From contig CAVEQS010000014.1 in the NCBI GenBank assembly GCA_963618015.1, positions 1-57,357 on the forward strand: a stretch of DNA of 57,357 nucleotides, written 5' to 3'. Source of the DNA: Apopatocola sp963618015 (GTDB taxonomy: Bacteria; Bacillota; Clostridia; Oscillospirales; Oscillospiraceae). Below the pieces are notes generated by a model that ran no database searches, was not told where the DNA came from, and was given only the letters and a program-made list of their open reading frames with translations. Positions 33,002 to 41,820 of this stretch are shown here, piece after piece. The stretch's first letter is position 1; each line of letters begins with the position of its first letter. The position numbers and the translations under genes were made by a program.

Positions 33002-35785
33002 ATGGACTACAACGCTACCGTAAATCTGCCGAAAACCGCATTTCCCATGCGTGCCGGTCTGCCCGCGCGCGAGCCGGGCATGCTCAAATCCTGGTACGAC
33101 ATGGATCTTTATCACGAAACCCTCCGCCGCAACGAGGGCAAGCCCCTCTTCATTCTGCACGACGGCCCTCCGTTCTCCAACGGCAATCTGCACATGGGTC
33201 ACGCGCTGAACAAGTGCCTGAAGGACTTCATCTGCCGCTACAAATCCATGACCGGCTACAAAGTCCCCTACACCCCCGGCTGGGACAACCACGGCATGCC
33301 CATTGAGTCTGCGATCATCAAGGAGCAGCGGCTCAACCGCAAGGCCATGAGCGTGAGCGAGTTCCGCTCCGCCTGCCACCGCTACGCCGAAAAGTACGTC
33401 GGCATCCAGCGCGAGGGCTTCCAGCGTCTCGGCGTGCTCGGCGACTGGGACCATCCGTATCTGACGATGGATCCGAAGTTCGAAGCCGAAGAAGTCAAAG
33501 TGTTCGGCAAGATGTACGAGAAGGGCTACATCTACAAGGGTCTCAAGCCCGTGTACTGGTGCCCGAGCGACGAGACCGCTCTCGCCGAGGCGGAGATCGA
33601 GTATCAGGACGATCCTTGCACCACGGTGTACGTCAAGTTCCCGATGCACGACGATCTCGGCAAGCTCTCCCACGTCGACCACAGCCATCTCTACTTCCTT
33701 ATCTGGACGACGACGATCTGGACGCTGCCGGGCAACCTCGGCATCAGCCTGCACCCGAGAGAGAGCTACGCGCTCGTCAAGGCCGATAACGGCGAGATCT
33801 ACATCGTCGCGGAAGCACTCGCCGAGAAGGTCATGCGCGTCGGCGGTATCGAGAAATACGAAATTCTCGAAACGCACCCCGGCTCGTTCTTTGAGAACAT
33901 GCTCGCCGATCACCCGTTCCTGCCGAAAACGTCCCGGCTGCTCAACGCCGAGTATGTCACGATGGACTCCGGCACGGGCTGCGTCCACACCGCGCCCGGC
34001 TTCGGCGCGGACGACTACCAGACCTGCCGCCGCTACGGCATGGACATGATCGTCCCCGTGGACGACCAGGGCCGCCACACCGATTACGCCGGCAAGTACG
34101 CCGGTATGAAGACCGAGGAGTCCAACCCGGTCATTCTCGAGGACATGCGCGAGAGCGGCATGCTCTTTGCGAGCGAGGACATTGTCCACAGCTACCCGCA
34201 CTGCTGGCGCTGCCACAAGCCCATCATCTTCCGCGCCACGCCGCAGTGGTTCTGCTCGGTCGACACGTTTAAGGACGACGCCTGCGCCGCCGCGGACAAG
34301 GTCATCTGGCATCCCGGCTGGGGCCACGACCGCATGCTCTCCATGATCCGCGAGCGCGCCGACTGGTGCATCTCCCGCCAGCGCCGCTGGGGTCTGCCGA
34401 TCCCGGTGTTCTACTGCGCCGACTGCGGCAAGCCCGTGTGCACGCCGGAAACCATTGAGAAGGTCTCCCGCCTCTTCGGCGAGCACGGCTCGAACATCTG
34501 GTTCGACGCCGAGGCCAAGGATCTCCTGCCGGACGGCTTCACCTGCCCGCATTGCGGCGGCAGCACCGGCTTCACCAAGGAGACCGACACGCTCGACGGC
34601 TGGTTTGACTCCGGCAGCACCCACATCGCCTCCATGCTGCTCGACGCCCCCGGCGTATGGCCGGCGGACGTGTATCTCGAGGGCGGCGACCAGTACCGCG
34701 GCTGGTTCCAGTCGTCGCTGCTGACCGGCGTTGCGGTGCGCGGCGACGCGCCCTACCGCGAGGTGCTCACCCACGGCTGGACCGTGGACGGCGAGGGCCG
34801 CGTTATGCACAAGTCTCTCGGCAACGGCATCGCCCCGGGCGACATCATCCCCAAGTACGGCGCGGACATCATCCGTCTCTGGGCGGCGAGCGCCGACTAT
34901 ACGCAGGACATGCGCTGCTCGGACAACATCTTCAAGCAGCTCTCCGATAAGTATCTCAAGATCCGCAACACCGCGCGCTACATTCTCGGCAACCTGGACG
35001 GCTTTGACCCCGCCGAGAGCGTCGCCTTTGCGGACATGCTGCCGCTCGACAAGTGGGCGGTCAGCCGTCTGCAGGATCTCATCGAGCGCGTCCGCACCGC
35101 TTACGATAACTACGAGTTCCACACCGCCACCTACGCCATCCACAACTTCTGCGTGGTGGAAATGTCGAACTTCTATCTGGACGTTATCAAGGATCGCCTC
35201 TACTGCGACAGCCGCGAGAGTCTTTCCCGCCGCAGCGCCCAGACCGCGATCTACCAGGTGCTCGATGCGATGACCCGCCTGCTCGCCCCGGTGCTCTGCT
35301 TCACCGCCGACGAGATCTGGCTCGCCATGCCGCATACGGCAAACGAGGATGCGCGCGCCGTCGCGCTCAACGACATGCCGGAGGCGAACGACGCCCTCCG
35401 TCTCTCCGAGAGCGAGGAAGCGCATTGGAGCAAGGTGATGCGCGTGCGCGCCGACGTGAACAAGGCGCTTGAGCTGGCCCGCGCGGAAAAGCTCATCGGC
35501 AAGCCGCTGGATGCGCGCGTGACGCTCTATGTGTCCGAGGCCGCGGCCGAGCCGTTCGCGGAGCTGGAGAAGGAAGACCTTGCGCCGCTTTGCATCGTTT
35601 CCGAGCTGAAGATCGTCCACGGCGCCGGCGAAGGCGTCCGCGGCGAGAACTTCGACGGGCTCACCGTTCACGTGGAGCCGAGCGCCCTGCCGCGCTGCGC
35701 GCGCTGCTGGACGCGCTCCGAGACCGTCGGCACGAGCGAAAAGCACCCGACGCTCTGCGCGCGGTGCGCTTCTGTTGTGGGCTAA
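33002..35785 (+). CDS. ileS: Isoleucine--tRNA ligase
   Basis: 927 residues, normal for the bacterial enzyme. The HIGH motif is in PFSNGNLHMGHALNK. The editing domain, the anticodon domain and a C-terminal zinc finger (CARCW ... CARC) are present. The KMSKS position reads VMHKS (residues 601-605): the second Lys is kept while the first Lys and the Ser are replaced. This variant also appears, to my recollection, in other Clostridia, so the enzyme is probably active. It is in the usual place after divIVA. Confidence 0.96.
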   Translation: MDYNATVNLPKTAFPMRAGLPAREPGMLKSWYDMDLYHETLRRNEGKPLFILHDGPPFSNGNLHMGHALNKCLKDFICRYKSMTGYKVPYTPGWDNHGMPIESAIIKEQRLNRKAMSVSEFRSACHRYAEKYVGIQREGFQRLGVLGDWDHPYLTMDPKFEAEEVKVFGKMYEKGYIYKGLKPVYWCPSDETALAEAEIEYQDDPCTTVYVKFPMHDDLGKLSHVDHSHLYFLIWTTTIWTLPGNLGISLHPRESYALVKADNGEIYIVAEALAEKVMRVGGIEKYEILETHPGSFFENMLADHPFLPKTSRLLNAEYVTMDSGTGCVHTAPGFGADDYQTCRRYGMDMIVPVDDQGRHTDYAGKYAGMKTEESNPVILEDMRESGMLFASEDIVHSYPHCWRCHKPIIFRATPQWFCSVDTFKDDACAAADKVIWHPGWGHDRMLSMIRERADWCISRQRRWGLPIPVFYCADCGKPVCTPETIEKVSRLFGEHGSNIWFDAEAKDLLPDGFTCPHCGGSTGFTKETDTLDGWFDSGSTHIASMLLDAPGVWPADVYLEGGDQYRGWFQSSLLTGVAVRGDAPYREVLTHGWTVDGEGRVMHKSLGNGIAPGDIIPKYGADIIRLWAASADYTQDMRCSDNIFKQLSDKYLKIRNTARYILGNLDGFDPAESVAFADMLPLDKWAVSRLQDLIERVRTAYDNYEFHTATYAIHNFCVVEMSNFYLDVIKDRLYCDSRESLSRRSAQTAIYQVLDAMTRLLAPVLCFTADEIWLAMPHTANEDARAVALNDMPEANDALRLSESEEAHWSKVMRVRADVNKALELARAEKLIGKPLDARVTLYVSEAAAEPFAELEKEDLAPLCIVSELKIVHGAGEGVRGENFDGLTVHVEPSALPRCARCWTRSETVGTSEKHPTLCARCASVVG

Positions 35786-35813
35786 CGCCTTCAAGCGAAC
35801 CCCTGTTGCGGGG

Positions 35814-35925
35814 AAAACTCCCTCAGTCAGCGGCTTAGCCGCTGCCAGCTCCCTCGGAGAGGGAGCCAATATAGCCTCCCTCTTTGAGGGAGGTGGCGCG
35901 GCGCAGCCGTGACGGAGGGGTTTTT
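35814..35925. repeat. Hairpin-rich dispersed repeat, copy C (112 bp)
   Basis: Ends AAAACTCCCTCAGTCA and TGACGGAGGGGTTTTT. Internal stems are CAGCGGC/GCCGCTG, GCTCCCTC/GAGGGAGC, CCTCCCTC/GAGGGAGG and a shorter GGC-GCA-GCC hairpin. It lies between ileS and lspA, which read in the same direction, and might act as a terminator or processing site there. Confidence 0.88.
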
Positions 35926-35973
35926 CAAACATCGCACTTCCTGTACTTCCAAAGAGAAGGGAGATTTTGATTC

Positions 35974-37047
35974 ATGGTTTATGGTATCATTGGGCTTCTG
36001 GCGCTGCTGATCGACCAGTTCCTCAAGTTCTGGACGGTGTCCAACGTTGCGCTGAATACCGGCATCCGGCCGCTGATCCCCGGCGTTCTCCACATTACGT
36101 ACATCAAGAACTTTGGCGCGGTGTTCGGCATCATGTCCGGCTTCGGCGCGCTGCGCTGGATCTTGCTCATCCTTCTGCTCGCCTTCACGGCGCTCATGGT
36201 GTTTGCCTTCATCAAGGGCTATTTCCGCACGGGCTTCGTCAAGGTCTCCGGCGCGCTGCTGCTCGCGGGTCTGCTCGGCAACGGCATTGACCGCGCGATC
36301 TATGGCTATGTGCCCGATATCTTCGAGTTTGAGTTCATGAACTTCGCCATCTTCAATCTGGCGGATGTGCTCGTGCTCGTCGGCGGCATTCTCTTTGTCG
36401 TCGCGATCCTGACCGGCGGTCTCCGCCGCGCGGACGAATTTGACGATTACGAAGAGGACGAAGCGCCCGTCCGCGCCTCCCGCCGCCGGGAATATGACGA
36501 CGAGCCCGCCCCCCGGCGCGCACCGCGCGCTGCGGAGGAGACACCGGTGCGCCGCACGGCGCCGCGTTCCGCCGCTCCTGCGGCGGCGACGCCCTCGGCC
36601 CGCGGCACCGCCGCGCCCTCTCCGGCGCGCCAGCGCGCCGCCGGGAACGGCGTTCCGGCCGCGCAGCCGCGCACAAAGCGCGTCATTGACGAGAACAGCG
36701 TGCCCGTGCCGGTTCGCCCGGCAGCGCGTCCTGCTGCGCCGGTGCAGCGCACCGCGGAAGTACAGCGTACGTCCGACGTGCAGCATGTCTCCGCGCCCGT
36801 CCGCCGCACGGCGGCCGCGCCGAGCGCTCCGGTAACGCGCGCCGATCTTGCCGCGCAGAACGAAGCGACGGTGCGCACCGTGGCGCGTCCGGCGGCGAGC
36901 GCGAGACCCGCCGCGTCCAAGACTGCCCCGGCTCCGGCTCCCGTGAGAGAGACGCCGAAGGCGGCGAGCGCTCCGGTGAAGGAAGCGCCGAAGGCCGCTT
37001 CAACGGAAGAGTTCGATCTCGACTCCATTCTCGCGGAGTTCAAATGA
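35974..37047 (+). CDS. lspA: Signal peptidase II with a long disordered C-terminal extension
   Basis: 357 residues, about twice the family length of 150-170. The first 150 residues are a four-helix lipoprotein signal peptidase: NFGAVFGI, GNGIDR (102-107) and FNLAD (127-131) carry the conserved residues, with catalytic Asp106 and Asp131. From about residue 152 a tail of roughly 200 residues rich in Ala, Pro, Arg and Val follows, ending in EEFDLDSILAEFK. The enzyme removes signal peptides from prolipoproteins in the membrane. rluD starts inside its stop (ATGA), supporting the tail as part of the same reading frame. Confidence 0.92.
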   Translation: MVYGIIGLLALLIDQFLKFWTVSNVALNTGIRPLIPGVLHITYIKNFGAVFGIMSGFGALRWILLILLLAFTALMVFAFIKGYFRTGFVKVSGALLLAGLLGNGIDRAIYGYVPDIFEFEFMNFAIFNLADVLVLVGGILFVVAILTGGLRRADEFDDYEEDEAPVRASRRREYDDEPAPRRAPRAAEETPVRRTAPRSAAPAAATPSARGTAAPSPARQRAAGNGVPAAQPRTKRVIDENSVPVPVRPAARPAAPVQRTAEVQRTSDVQHVSAPVRRTAAAPSAPVTRADLAAQNEATVRTVARPAASARPAASKTAPAPAPVRETPKAASAPVKEAPKAASTEEFDLDSILAEFK

Positions 37048-37964
37048 AAATCACAACCGTACAGGCGCAGGAGAGCGGCGAGAGGATCGACGCTCTCCTT
37101 GCGCGTTCGGGCTATACCCGTTCCGCTGCCGCGCGGCTCATTGCCGCCGGACAGGTGACGAGAGCGGGAAAAAGCGTCAAAAAGAGCGAGCTTACCCGCG
37201 CGGGGGACGTGTTTCTCGTCTCTGAGGACGATACGCCCGCCCCGGCGAGCGCCGTGGCGCAGGATATTCCGCTCGACATCGTCTATGAGGACGGCGATCT
37301 TATCGTGGTGAACAAGCCGCGCGGGCTTGTTGTCCACCCCGCGCCCGGCCACCCGGACGGGACGCTCGTCAATGCTCTGCTGCACCATTGCGGCGACTCA
37401 CTCTCCGGCATCGGCGGGGAGATGCGTCCCGGCATCGTCCATCGCATCGACCGCGACACGAGCGGGCTTCTGATCGTGGCAAAAAACGATTTTTCCCACC
37501 AGGCGCTTTCGGCGCAGCTCGCCGACCGGAGTCTTTCGCGCGTGTATGAAGCCGTCGTCCACGGCGGCTTTCGCGCCGACGCCGGTACCGTGGATGCGCC
37601 CATCGGCCGCCACCCGGTCGACCGCAAGCGCATGGCCGTCACCGAGAAGAACTCCCGCCACGCCGTGACGCATTGGGAAGTTATCGAGCGGTACGCCGCC
37701 TTTACGCACATCCGCTGCAAGCTGGAGACCGGGCGCACGCACCAGATCCGCGTCCACATGGCGCATATCGGCCACCCGCTGCTCGGCGACATGGTATACG
37801 GCGCGGGAAAACCGGAAAAAGGGCTGGAAGGGCAATGCCTCCACGCGCGGACACTCAAATTCATCCACCCGCGCACCGGCGAGGCCATGGAGCTCACATC
37901 GGCGCTGCCGGAGTACTTTACGAGCGTGCTCGCCCGGCTCGGCCCGCCGCTCGGCACCGAATAA
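37044..37964 (+). CDS. rluD: RluA/RluD-family 23S rRNA pseudouridine synthase
   Basis: 306 residues. An N-terminal S4 RNA-binding domain (ERIDALLARSGYTRSAAARLIAAGQVT, in parts) is followed by the catalytic domain with HRIDRDTSGLLIVAKND, where Asp is the catalytic residue, and the GRTHQIRVHMAHIGHPLLGD block. These enzymes make pseudouridine in the large-subunit rRNA. The start overlaps lspA by 4 bp, a conserved lspA-rluD pairing. The symbol reflects the family; the exact rRNA position is not proven. Confidence 0.9.
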   Translation: MKITTVQAQESGERIDALLARSGYTRSAAARLIAAGQVTRAGKSVKKSELTRAGDVFLVSEDDTPAPASAVAQDIPLDIVYEDGDLIVVNKPRGLVVHPAPGHPDGTLVNALLHHCGDSLSGIGGEMRPGIVHRIDRDTSGLLIVAKNDFSHQALSAQLADRSLSRVYEAVVHGGFRADAGTVDAPIGRHPVDRKRMAVTEKNSRHAVTHWEVIERYAAFTHIRCKLETGRTHQIRVHMAHIGHPLLGDMVYGAGKPEKGLEGQCLHARTLKFIHPRTGEAMELTSALPEYFTSVLARLGPPLGTE

Positions 37965-37972
37965 AAAAATGA

Positions 37973-37995
37973 TCCGGCGCGGAAACCGCGCCGGA
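37973..37995. other. Strong 10-bp hairpin between rluD and the glp-like operon
   Basis: TCCGGCGCGG-AAA-CCGCGCCGGA is perfect with a 3-nt loop. On the plus strand no T-run follows; a run of seven A (37963-37969) lies on the left, so its terminator polarity is toward the minus strand, where no gene needs it. Confidence 0.5.
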
Positions 37996-38014
37996 ATAAA
38001 GAGAGGGAAAGGCT

Positions 38015-39469
38015 ATGCAATACGATGTCCTTGTCGTGGGCGCCGGCGTTGTCGGCTGTGCCACGGCGATGGAGCTGGGCAAATACTCGCTGCGCGCCGC
38101 CGTGATCGAAGCGGGCGAGGACGTTTGCACCGGCACATCCAAAGCAAACTCCGCCATCGTCCACGCGGGCTTTGACGCCCGTCCCAGCTCGCTCATGGCG
38201 CGGTTCAACGTGGAGGGAAGCCACGCGATGCCGCGGCTCTGCGAGCGGCTGCAAATTCCGTTCCGACGCTGCGGGGCGCTCGTGCTCTGCTTCGATGAGG
38301 CCGACCGCCCGGGGCTGGAGGAGCTTCTGCACCGCGGCGTGAAAAACGGCGTGCATGGGCTGCGCATCGTGGAGCGCGAGGAGCTGCACGAGCTCGAGCC
38401 GAACGTTTCGCCCGAGGCCGTGGCGGCGCTCTATGCCCCCACGAGCGGCATTGTCTGCCCCTTTGAGCTCACCTGCGCCATGGCGGAAAACGCCGCGCGC
38501 AACGGCGTGGAGTTCTTCTTTGATACCCGCGTGGAGAATATTACGCGCGAGGGCGAGCTCTGGAAGCTCGAAACGACCAACGGCTCTTTCGAAGCGCCGG
38601 TCGTCATCAATGCCGCGGGGCTCTACAGCGCCGAGCTCAACAACATGGTGTCCGAGAAAAAGATCACGATCACGCCGCGCAAGGGCGAATATATGCTGCT
38701 GGACAAAAAGGTCGGCAACATGCTCTCGCGCACCGTGTTCCAGCTGCCCACCAAAATGGGCAAGGGCGTTCTCGTAACGCCGACCATCCACGGCAATCTC
38801 CTCATGGGGCCGACCGCCGTGGATGTCGAAGACCCCGAAGCGACGAACACGACCGCCGCGGGGCTCGAGAGCGTCATGACCCGCGCCCGCAAGAGCGTCC
38901 CCGCGCTCCCCGGCAACCGCACGATCACGAGCTTTGCCGGACTTCGCGCGCATGTGGAGCAGGACGAGCACGACTTCATCATCGGCGAGGCCGAGGGCGC
39001 GCCGGGGTTCCTCAATGCCGTCGGCATCGAGTCGCCCGGTCTTTCCGCCGCGCCCGCCATTGGCGCGTTCCTCGCCGAGAGCGCGGCATATCTCGTATCC
39101 GCGCCGGTCAACAAGAAATACGATTCCACCCGCCCGGAGGTCTATCGCCCGAATGAGATGACCATCGAAGAGCGCGCTGCGTTCGTTGCGGAGCACCCGC
39201 TTTACGGCAACATCATCTGCCGCTGCGAGCAGGTGACCGAGGGAGAGATCGTCGACGCCATCCACCGCGTCCCCGGTGCGCGCAGTCTCGACGGCGTGAA
39301 GCGCCGCACCCGCGCCGGTATGGGGCGCTGCCAGGCGGGCTTCTGCTCGCCGCGCGTGCTGGAAATTCTCTCGCGCGAGCTCGGCGTGCCGCAGGAGCAG
39401 CTCACAAAGAGCGGCGGCGCATCGTTCCCGATCGTCGGCAAAACGAGAAAGGACGGCGAAAACGCATGA
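38015..39469 (+). CDS. FAD-dependent oxidoreductase with BFD-like [2Fe-2S] domain (GlpA-like)
   Basis: 484 residues. The N-terminus YDVLVVGAGVVGCATAMELG is a dinucleotide-binding loop, and the body is a DAO/GlpA-type FAD domain (SKANSAIVHAGFDA). The C-terminal about 90 residues contain a bacterioferritin-associated-ferredoxin-like cluster domain with CRC ... GRCQAGFC. Together with the two following genes it matches the anaerobic glycerol-3-phosphate dehydrogenase set of Firmicutes, oxidising glycerol 3-phosphate to DHAP. No glycerol kinase or facilitator gene is nearby, so another hydroxyacid substrate cannot be ruled out. Confidence 0.83.
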   Translation: MQYDVLVVGAGVVGCATAMELGKYSLRAAVIEAGEDVCTGTSKANSAIVHAGFDARPSSLMARFNVEGSHAMPRLCERLQIPFRRCGALVLCFDEADRPGLEELLHRGVKNGVHGLRIVEREELHELEPNVSPEAVAALYAPTSGIVCPFELTCAMAENAARNGVEFFFDTRVENITREGELWKLETTNGSFEAPVVINAAGLYSAELNNMVSEKKITITPRKGEYMLLDKKVGNMLSRTVFQLPTKMGKGVLVTPTIHGNLLMGPTAVDVEDPEATNTTAAGLESVMTRARKSVPALPGNRTITSFAGLRAHVEQDEHDFIIGEAEGAPGFLNAVGIESPGLSAAPAIGAFLAESAAYLVSAPVNKKYDSTRPEVYRPNEMTIEERAAFVAEHPLYGNIICRCEQVTEGEIVDAIHRVPGARSLDGVKRRTRAGMGRCQAGFCSPRVLEILSRELGVPQEQLTKSGGASFPIVGKTRKDGENA

Positions 39470-40722
39470 ATACCTACGATATTGTCATCATCGGTGCGGG
39501 CCCGGCCGGTCTCGCCGCCGCCATCGCCGCGAAGGAAGCGGGCGTGGAGGATGTGCTCGTCATCGAGCGTGACAGCGTTCCCGGCGGCATTCTGAATCAA
39601 TGCATCCACAACGGCTTCGGCCTGCACACGTTCCATGAGGAGCTGACCGGCCCGGAGTATGCCGCGCGCTTCCTGCGCCGCGCCGAGGAGTTGGGCGTTG
39701 CCATCCGTCTTTCGACGATGGTGCTCTCGCTCACGAACGAGCGCGTTCTCACCATTACGAGCCGCGAGCGCGGCGTGGAGCAGATCCGCGGCCGTGCCGT
39801 CATTCTCGCGATGGGCTGCCGTGAGCGGCCGCGCGGAGCGCTGAACATCCCCGGCTACCGCCCGGCGGGCATTTATTCCGCCGGTACGGCGCAGCGGCTG
39901 GTGAATCTCGAGGGCTTTATGCCGGGGCGCGAGGTCGTCATCCTCGGCAGCGGCGACATTGGCCTCATCATGGCGCGCCGCATGACGCTCGAGGGCGCAC
40001 ACGTCAAGTGCGTCGCCGAGCTCCTGCCGTATTCCGGCGGACTCAAGCGCAACATTGTGCAATGCCTGCACGACTATGATATCCCGCTCCTTTTGAGCCA
40101 CACCGTTGTGGACATCCACGGCAAGGAGCGGCTCGAGGGCGTCACGCTCGCCGAGGTCGGCCCCGACCGCAAGCCGGTACCGGGTTCGGAAAAGTATATT
40201 CCGTGCGACACGCTGCTGCTCTCCGTCGGTCTCCTGCCGGAGAACGAGCTTTCCGAGGGCGCGGAAGTGACGCTTGACCGCGTGACCGGCGGCCCGGCGG
40301 TGAACGAATCGCTCGAAACGAACGTCCCCGGCATTTTCGCCTGCGGCAATGTGCTGCACGTCCACGATCTCGTGGACTATGTGTCTGAGGAGGCCGCGCG
40401 CGCCGGAAAGGCCGCGGCGAAGTTCGTCCGCGGCGGCACGCCGAAGAGTGCGCGCGAGGTGAAGCTCACCGGACGCGACGGCGTGCGCTACACCGTGCCG
40501 CAGACCGTCCGCCCCGCCGCGATGGGCGAGAGCGTCGTTGTGCGCTTCCGCGTTGCGAATCCGTACTATGGCAAGTACCTCTCCTGCTATGTGGACGGCG
40601 AGCGCATCTCGCACCGCAAAAAGCAGATCATGGCGCCCGGCGAGATGGAGTCGTTCACGCTCACGCGCGAAGCCCTCGGCGAGAGCGCGAAAGAAGTCGT
40701 ATTCTGTGTGGAGGAGGAATAA
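39466..40722 (+). CDS. NAD(P)/FAD-dependent oxidoreductase, second subunit of the GlpA-like set
   Basis: 418 residues. FAD binding at YDIVIIGAGPAGLAAAIAAKEAG and a second Rossmann loop at VVILGSGDIGLIMARRMTLEGA near residue 160 place it in the pyridine-nucleotide-disulphide-oxidoreductase fold, without a redox CxxC. It overlaps the upstream gene by 4 bp and is followed 3 bp later by the DUF1667 gene. It probably passes electrons from the GlpA-like subunit to NAD(P) or a carrier. Confidence 0.85.
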   Translation: MNTYDIVIIGAGPAGLAAAIAAKEAGVEDVLVIERDSVPGGILNQCIHNGFGLHTFHEELTGPEYAARFLRRAEELGVAIRLSTMVLSLTNERVLTITSRERGVEQIRGRAVILAMGCRERPRGALNIPGYRPAGIYSAGTAQRLVNLEGFMPGREVVILGSGDIGLIMARRMTLEGAHVKCVAELLPYSGGLKRNIVQCLHDYDIPLLLSHTVVDIHGKERLEGVTLAEVGPDRKPVPGSEKYIPCDTLLLSVGLLPENELSEGAEVTLDRVTGGPAVNESLETNVPGIFACGNVLHVHDLVDYVSEEAARAGKAAAKFVRGGTPKSAREVKLTGRDGVRYTVPQTVRPAAMGESVVVRFRVANPYYGKYLSCYVDGERISHRKKQIMAPGEMESFTLTREALGESAKEVVFCVEEE

Positions 40723-40725
40723 ATC

Positions 40726-41082
40726 ATGGACCTGACATGCATCCGCTGCCCGATGGGCTGCGCCATCCACGTGGAAATGGAAAACGGACAGGTCGTCTCC
40801 GTCACGGGCAACACCTGCCCGCGCGGCGCGGAGTATGCGAAGAGCGAGGCCACCGCGCCCGTGCGCACCGTGACGAGCACCGTCCGCGCAAAGGGCGGCG
40901 TGCGCCCGGTCGTCGCGGTGAAAACCGTGCCGGATGTGCCGAAGGGGAAGATCTTCGAGGTGATGGATGCCGTGCGCGCGATGGAAGTCACCGCGCCCGT
41001 GCACATCGGCGATATTCTCTGCGAGAATATCGCGGGGACGGGCTCGAATCTCGTTGCCGCCGCCGCGCTCGACGCGGAATAA
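40726..41082 (+). CDS. DUF1667 protein, third subunit of the GlpA-like set
   Basis: 118 residues. The N-terminus LTCIRCPMGCAIHVEM and the later GNTCPRGAEYA supply four cysteines (CxxCxxxC and a distant C), the DUF1667 pattern, resembling the cluster-binding end of molybdopterin oxidoreductases. The family almost always follows two FAD oxidoreductases like those here. It may bind an iron-sulphur cluster and act as an electron-transfer subunit. Confidence 0.88.
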   Translation: MDLTCIRCPMGCAIHVEMENGQVVSVTGNTCPRGAEYAKSEATAPVRTVTSTVRAKGGVRPVVAVKTVPDVPKGKIFEVMDAVRAMEVTAPVHIGDILCENIAGTGSNLVAAAALDAE

Positions 41083-41105
41083 AACTTAGTAAATCATAGC
41101 AAAAG

Positions 41106-41137
41106 ACCGGGGACACGGCGTTGGCCGTGTCCCCGGT
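41106..41137. terminator. Bidirectional terminator between the DUF1667 and DUF1847 genes
   Basis: ACCGGGGACACGGC / GCCGTGTCCCCGGT form a perfect 14-bp stem with a GTTG loop between two converging operons. Confidence 0.88.
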
Positions 41138-41141
41138 TTCC

Positions 41142-41807
41142 TTATTCTTCGGTTTTGCTCTCGGGCGCTGCGAGATAGGGGTCGGGCTTCAAGAGGCGCT
41201 TCCAGTAGCCGTCGAGCAGGTACAAGGGCCCCAGACTCGCGTGGCAGAGGAGGCGGTCCTTCGAGGAGAGCGTCGTGACCGGCGCTTCGGAGTATTTATA
41301 GAAGAGGCTGTCATGCCCGACGCAGAGGCCGAGCGCGATGTTGAGCTCCGTCTTTTCCTCGTTGAGCACGAGCGCCTGCAGCACGGGGTTGCAGATGTTC
41401 GGCCCGACTTCAAGACAGCGCTCCGGGATGCCGAGCTCCGTTTTATTCACCATGCCGCACTTGCACGCGACGCCCGTGACCTCATACCCCTGCGCACGCA
41501 GGACGCGCGCGAGGGCGTTCGCCTCGTGAATCAGCCCCGCGCAGGTGGCGATTCCGATCTTTTTCACGCCGAGGAGCTGCGCAAAGTGCATCGTTTCCTC
41601 GATGCGGCTTTTGGTGCCGTAGCCGTCGCGCTCGTTGACCGCCGCGGCGACGGAAAAGGCGTTCTCCTCACCTTTTAAAATCTCCAGTGAGCGCTCCAGC
41701 AGCGCTTCGTCTATGTGTTCCGTCCGGCAAAACGGCGGGAACTGCCCGCCCTTGCCGCGGCAGGGGGCACTGCCGCAGTCGATACAGGAGCGATTTTTCT
41801 CGTCCAT
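41142..41807 (-). CDS. DUF1847 metal-binding protein
   Basis: 221 residues. The N-terminus has closely spaced cysteines (SCIDCGSAPC ... FC) typical of DUF1847, with further conserved cysteines in IATCAGLIHEA, CKCGM and NICNP, and a GLCVGHDSLFYKYS block. A metal or iron-sulphur cluster is likely. The family is common in anaerobes and its biochemical role is not known. It is the last gene of the sugar operon, 13 bp after the symporter, with no other sign of a link to sugar use. Confidence 0.83.
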   Translation of the reverse strand: MDEKNRSCIDCGSAPCRGKGGQFPPFCRTEHIDEALLERSLEILKGEENAFSVAAAVNERDGYGTKSRIEETMHFAQLLGVKKIGIATCAGLIHEANALARVLRAQGYEVTGVACKCGMVNKTELGIPERCLEVGPNICNPVLQALVLNEEKTELNIALGLCVGHDSLFYKYSEAPVTTLSSKDRLLCHASLGPLYLLDGYWKRLLKPDPYLAAPESKTEE

Positions 41808-41820
41808 AGCGCTCTATGCC

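Noticed and set aside
35814..35925. Repeat copy C as a simple terminator of ileS.
   Set aside because: It may stop transcription, but its matched ends and stem order are shared with copies in unrelated positions, so it is better described as a dispersed element.
32975..35932. A 985-residue open frame on the minus strand opposite ileS, and similar long antisense frames opposite gltX, mutL, lysR-putP and sulP.
   Set aside because: They lie exactly opposite well-conserved genes, have no ribosome sites, and give low-complexity Arg/His/Ala-rich proteins expected from high-GC complementary frames.
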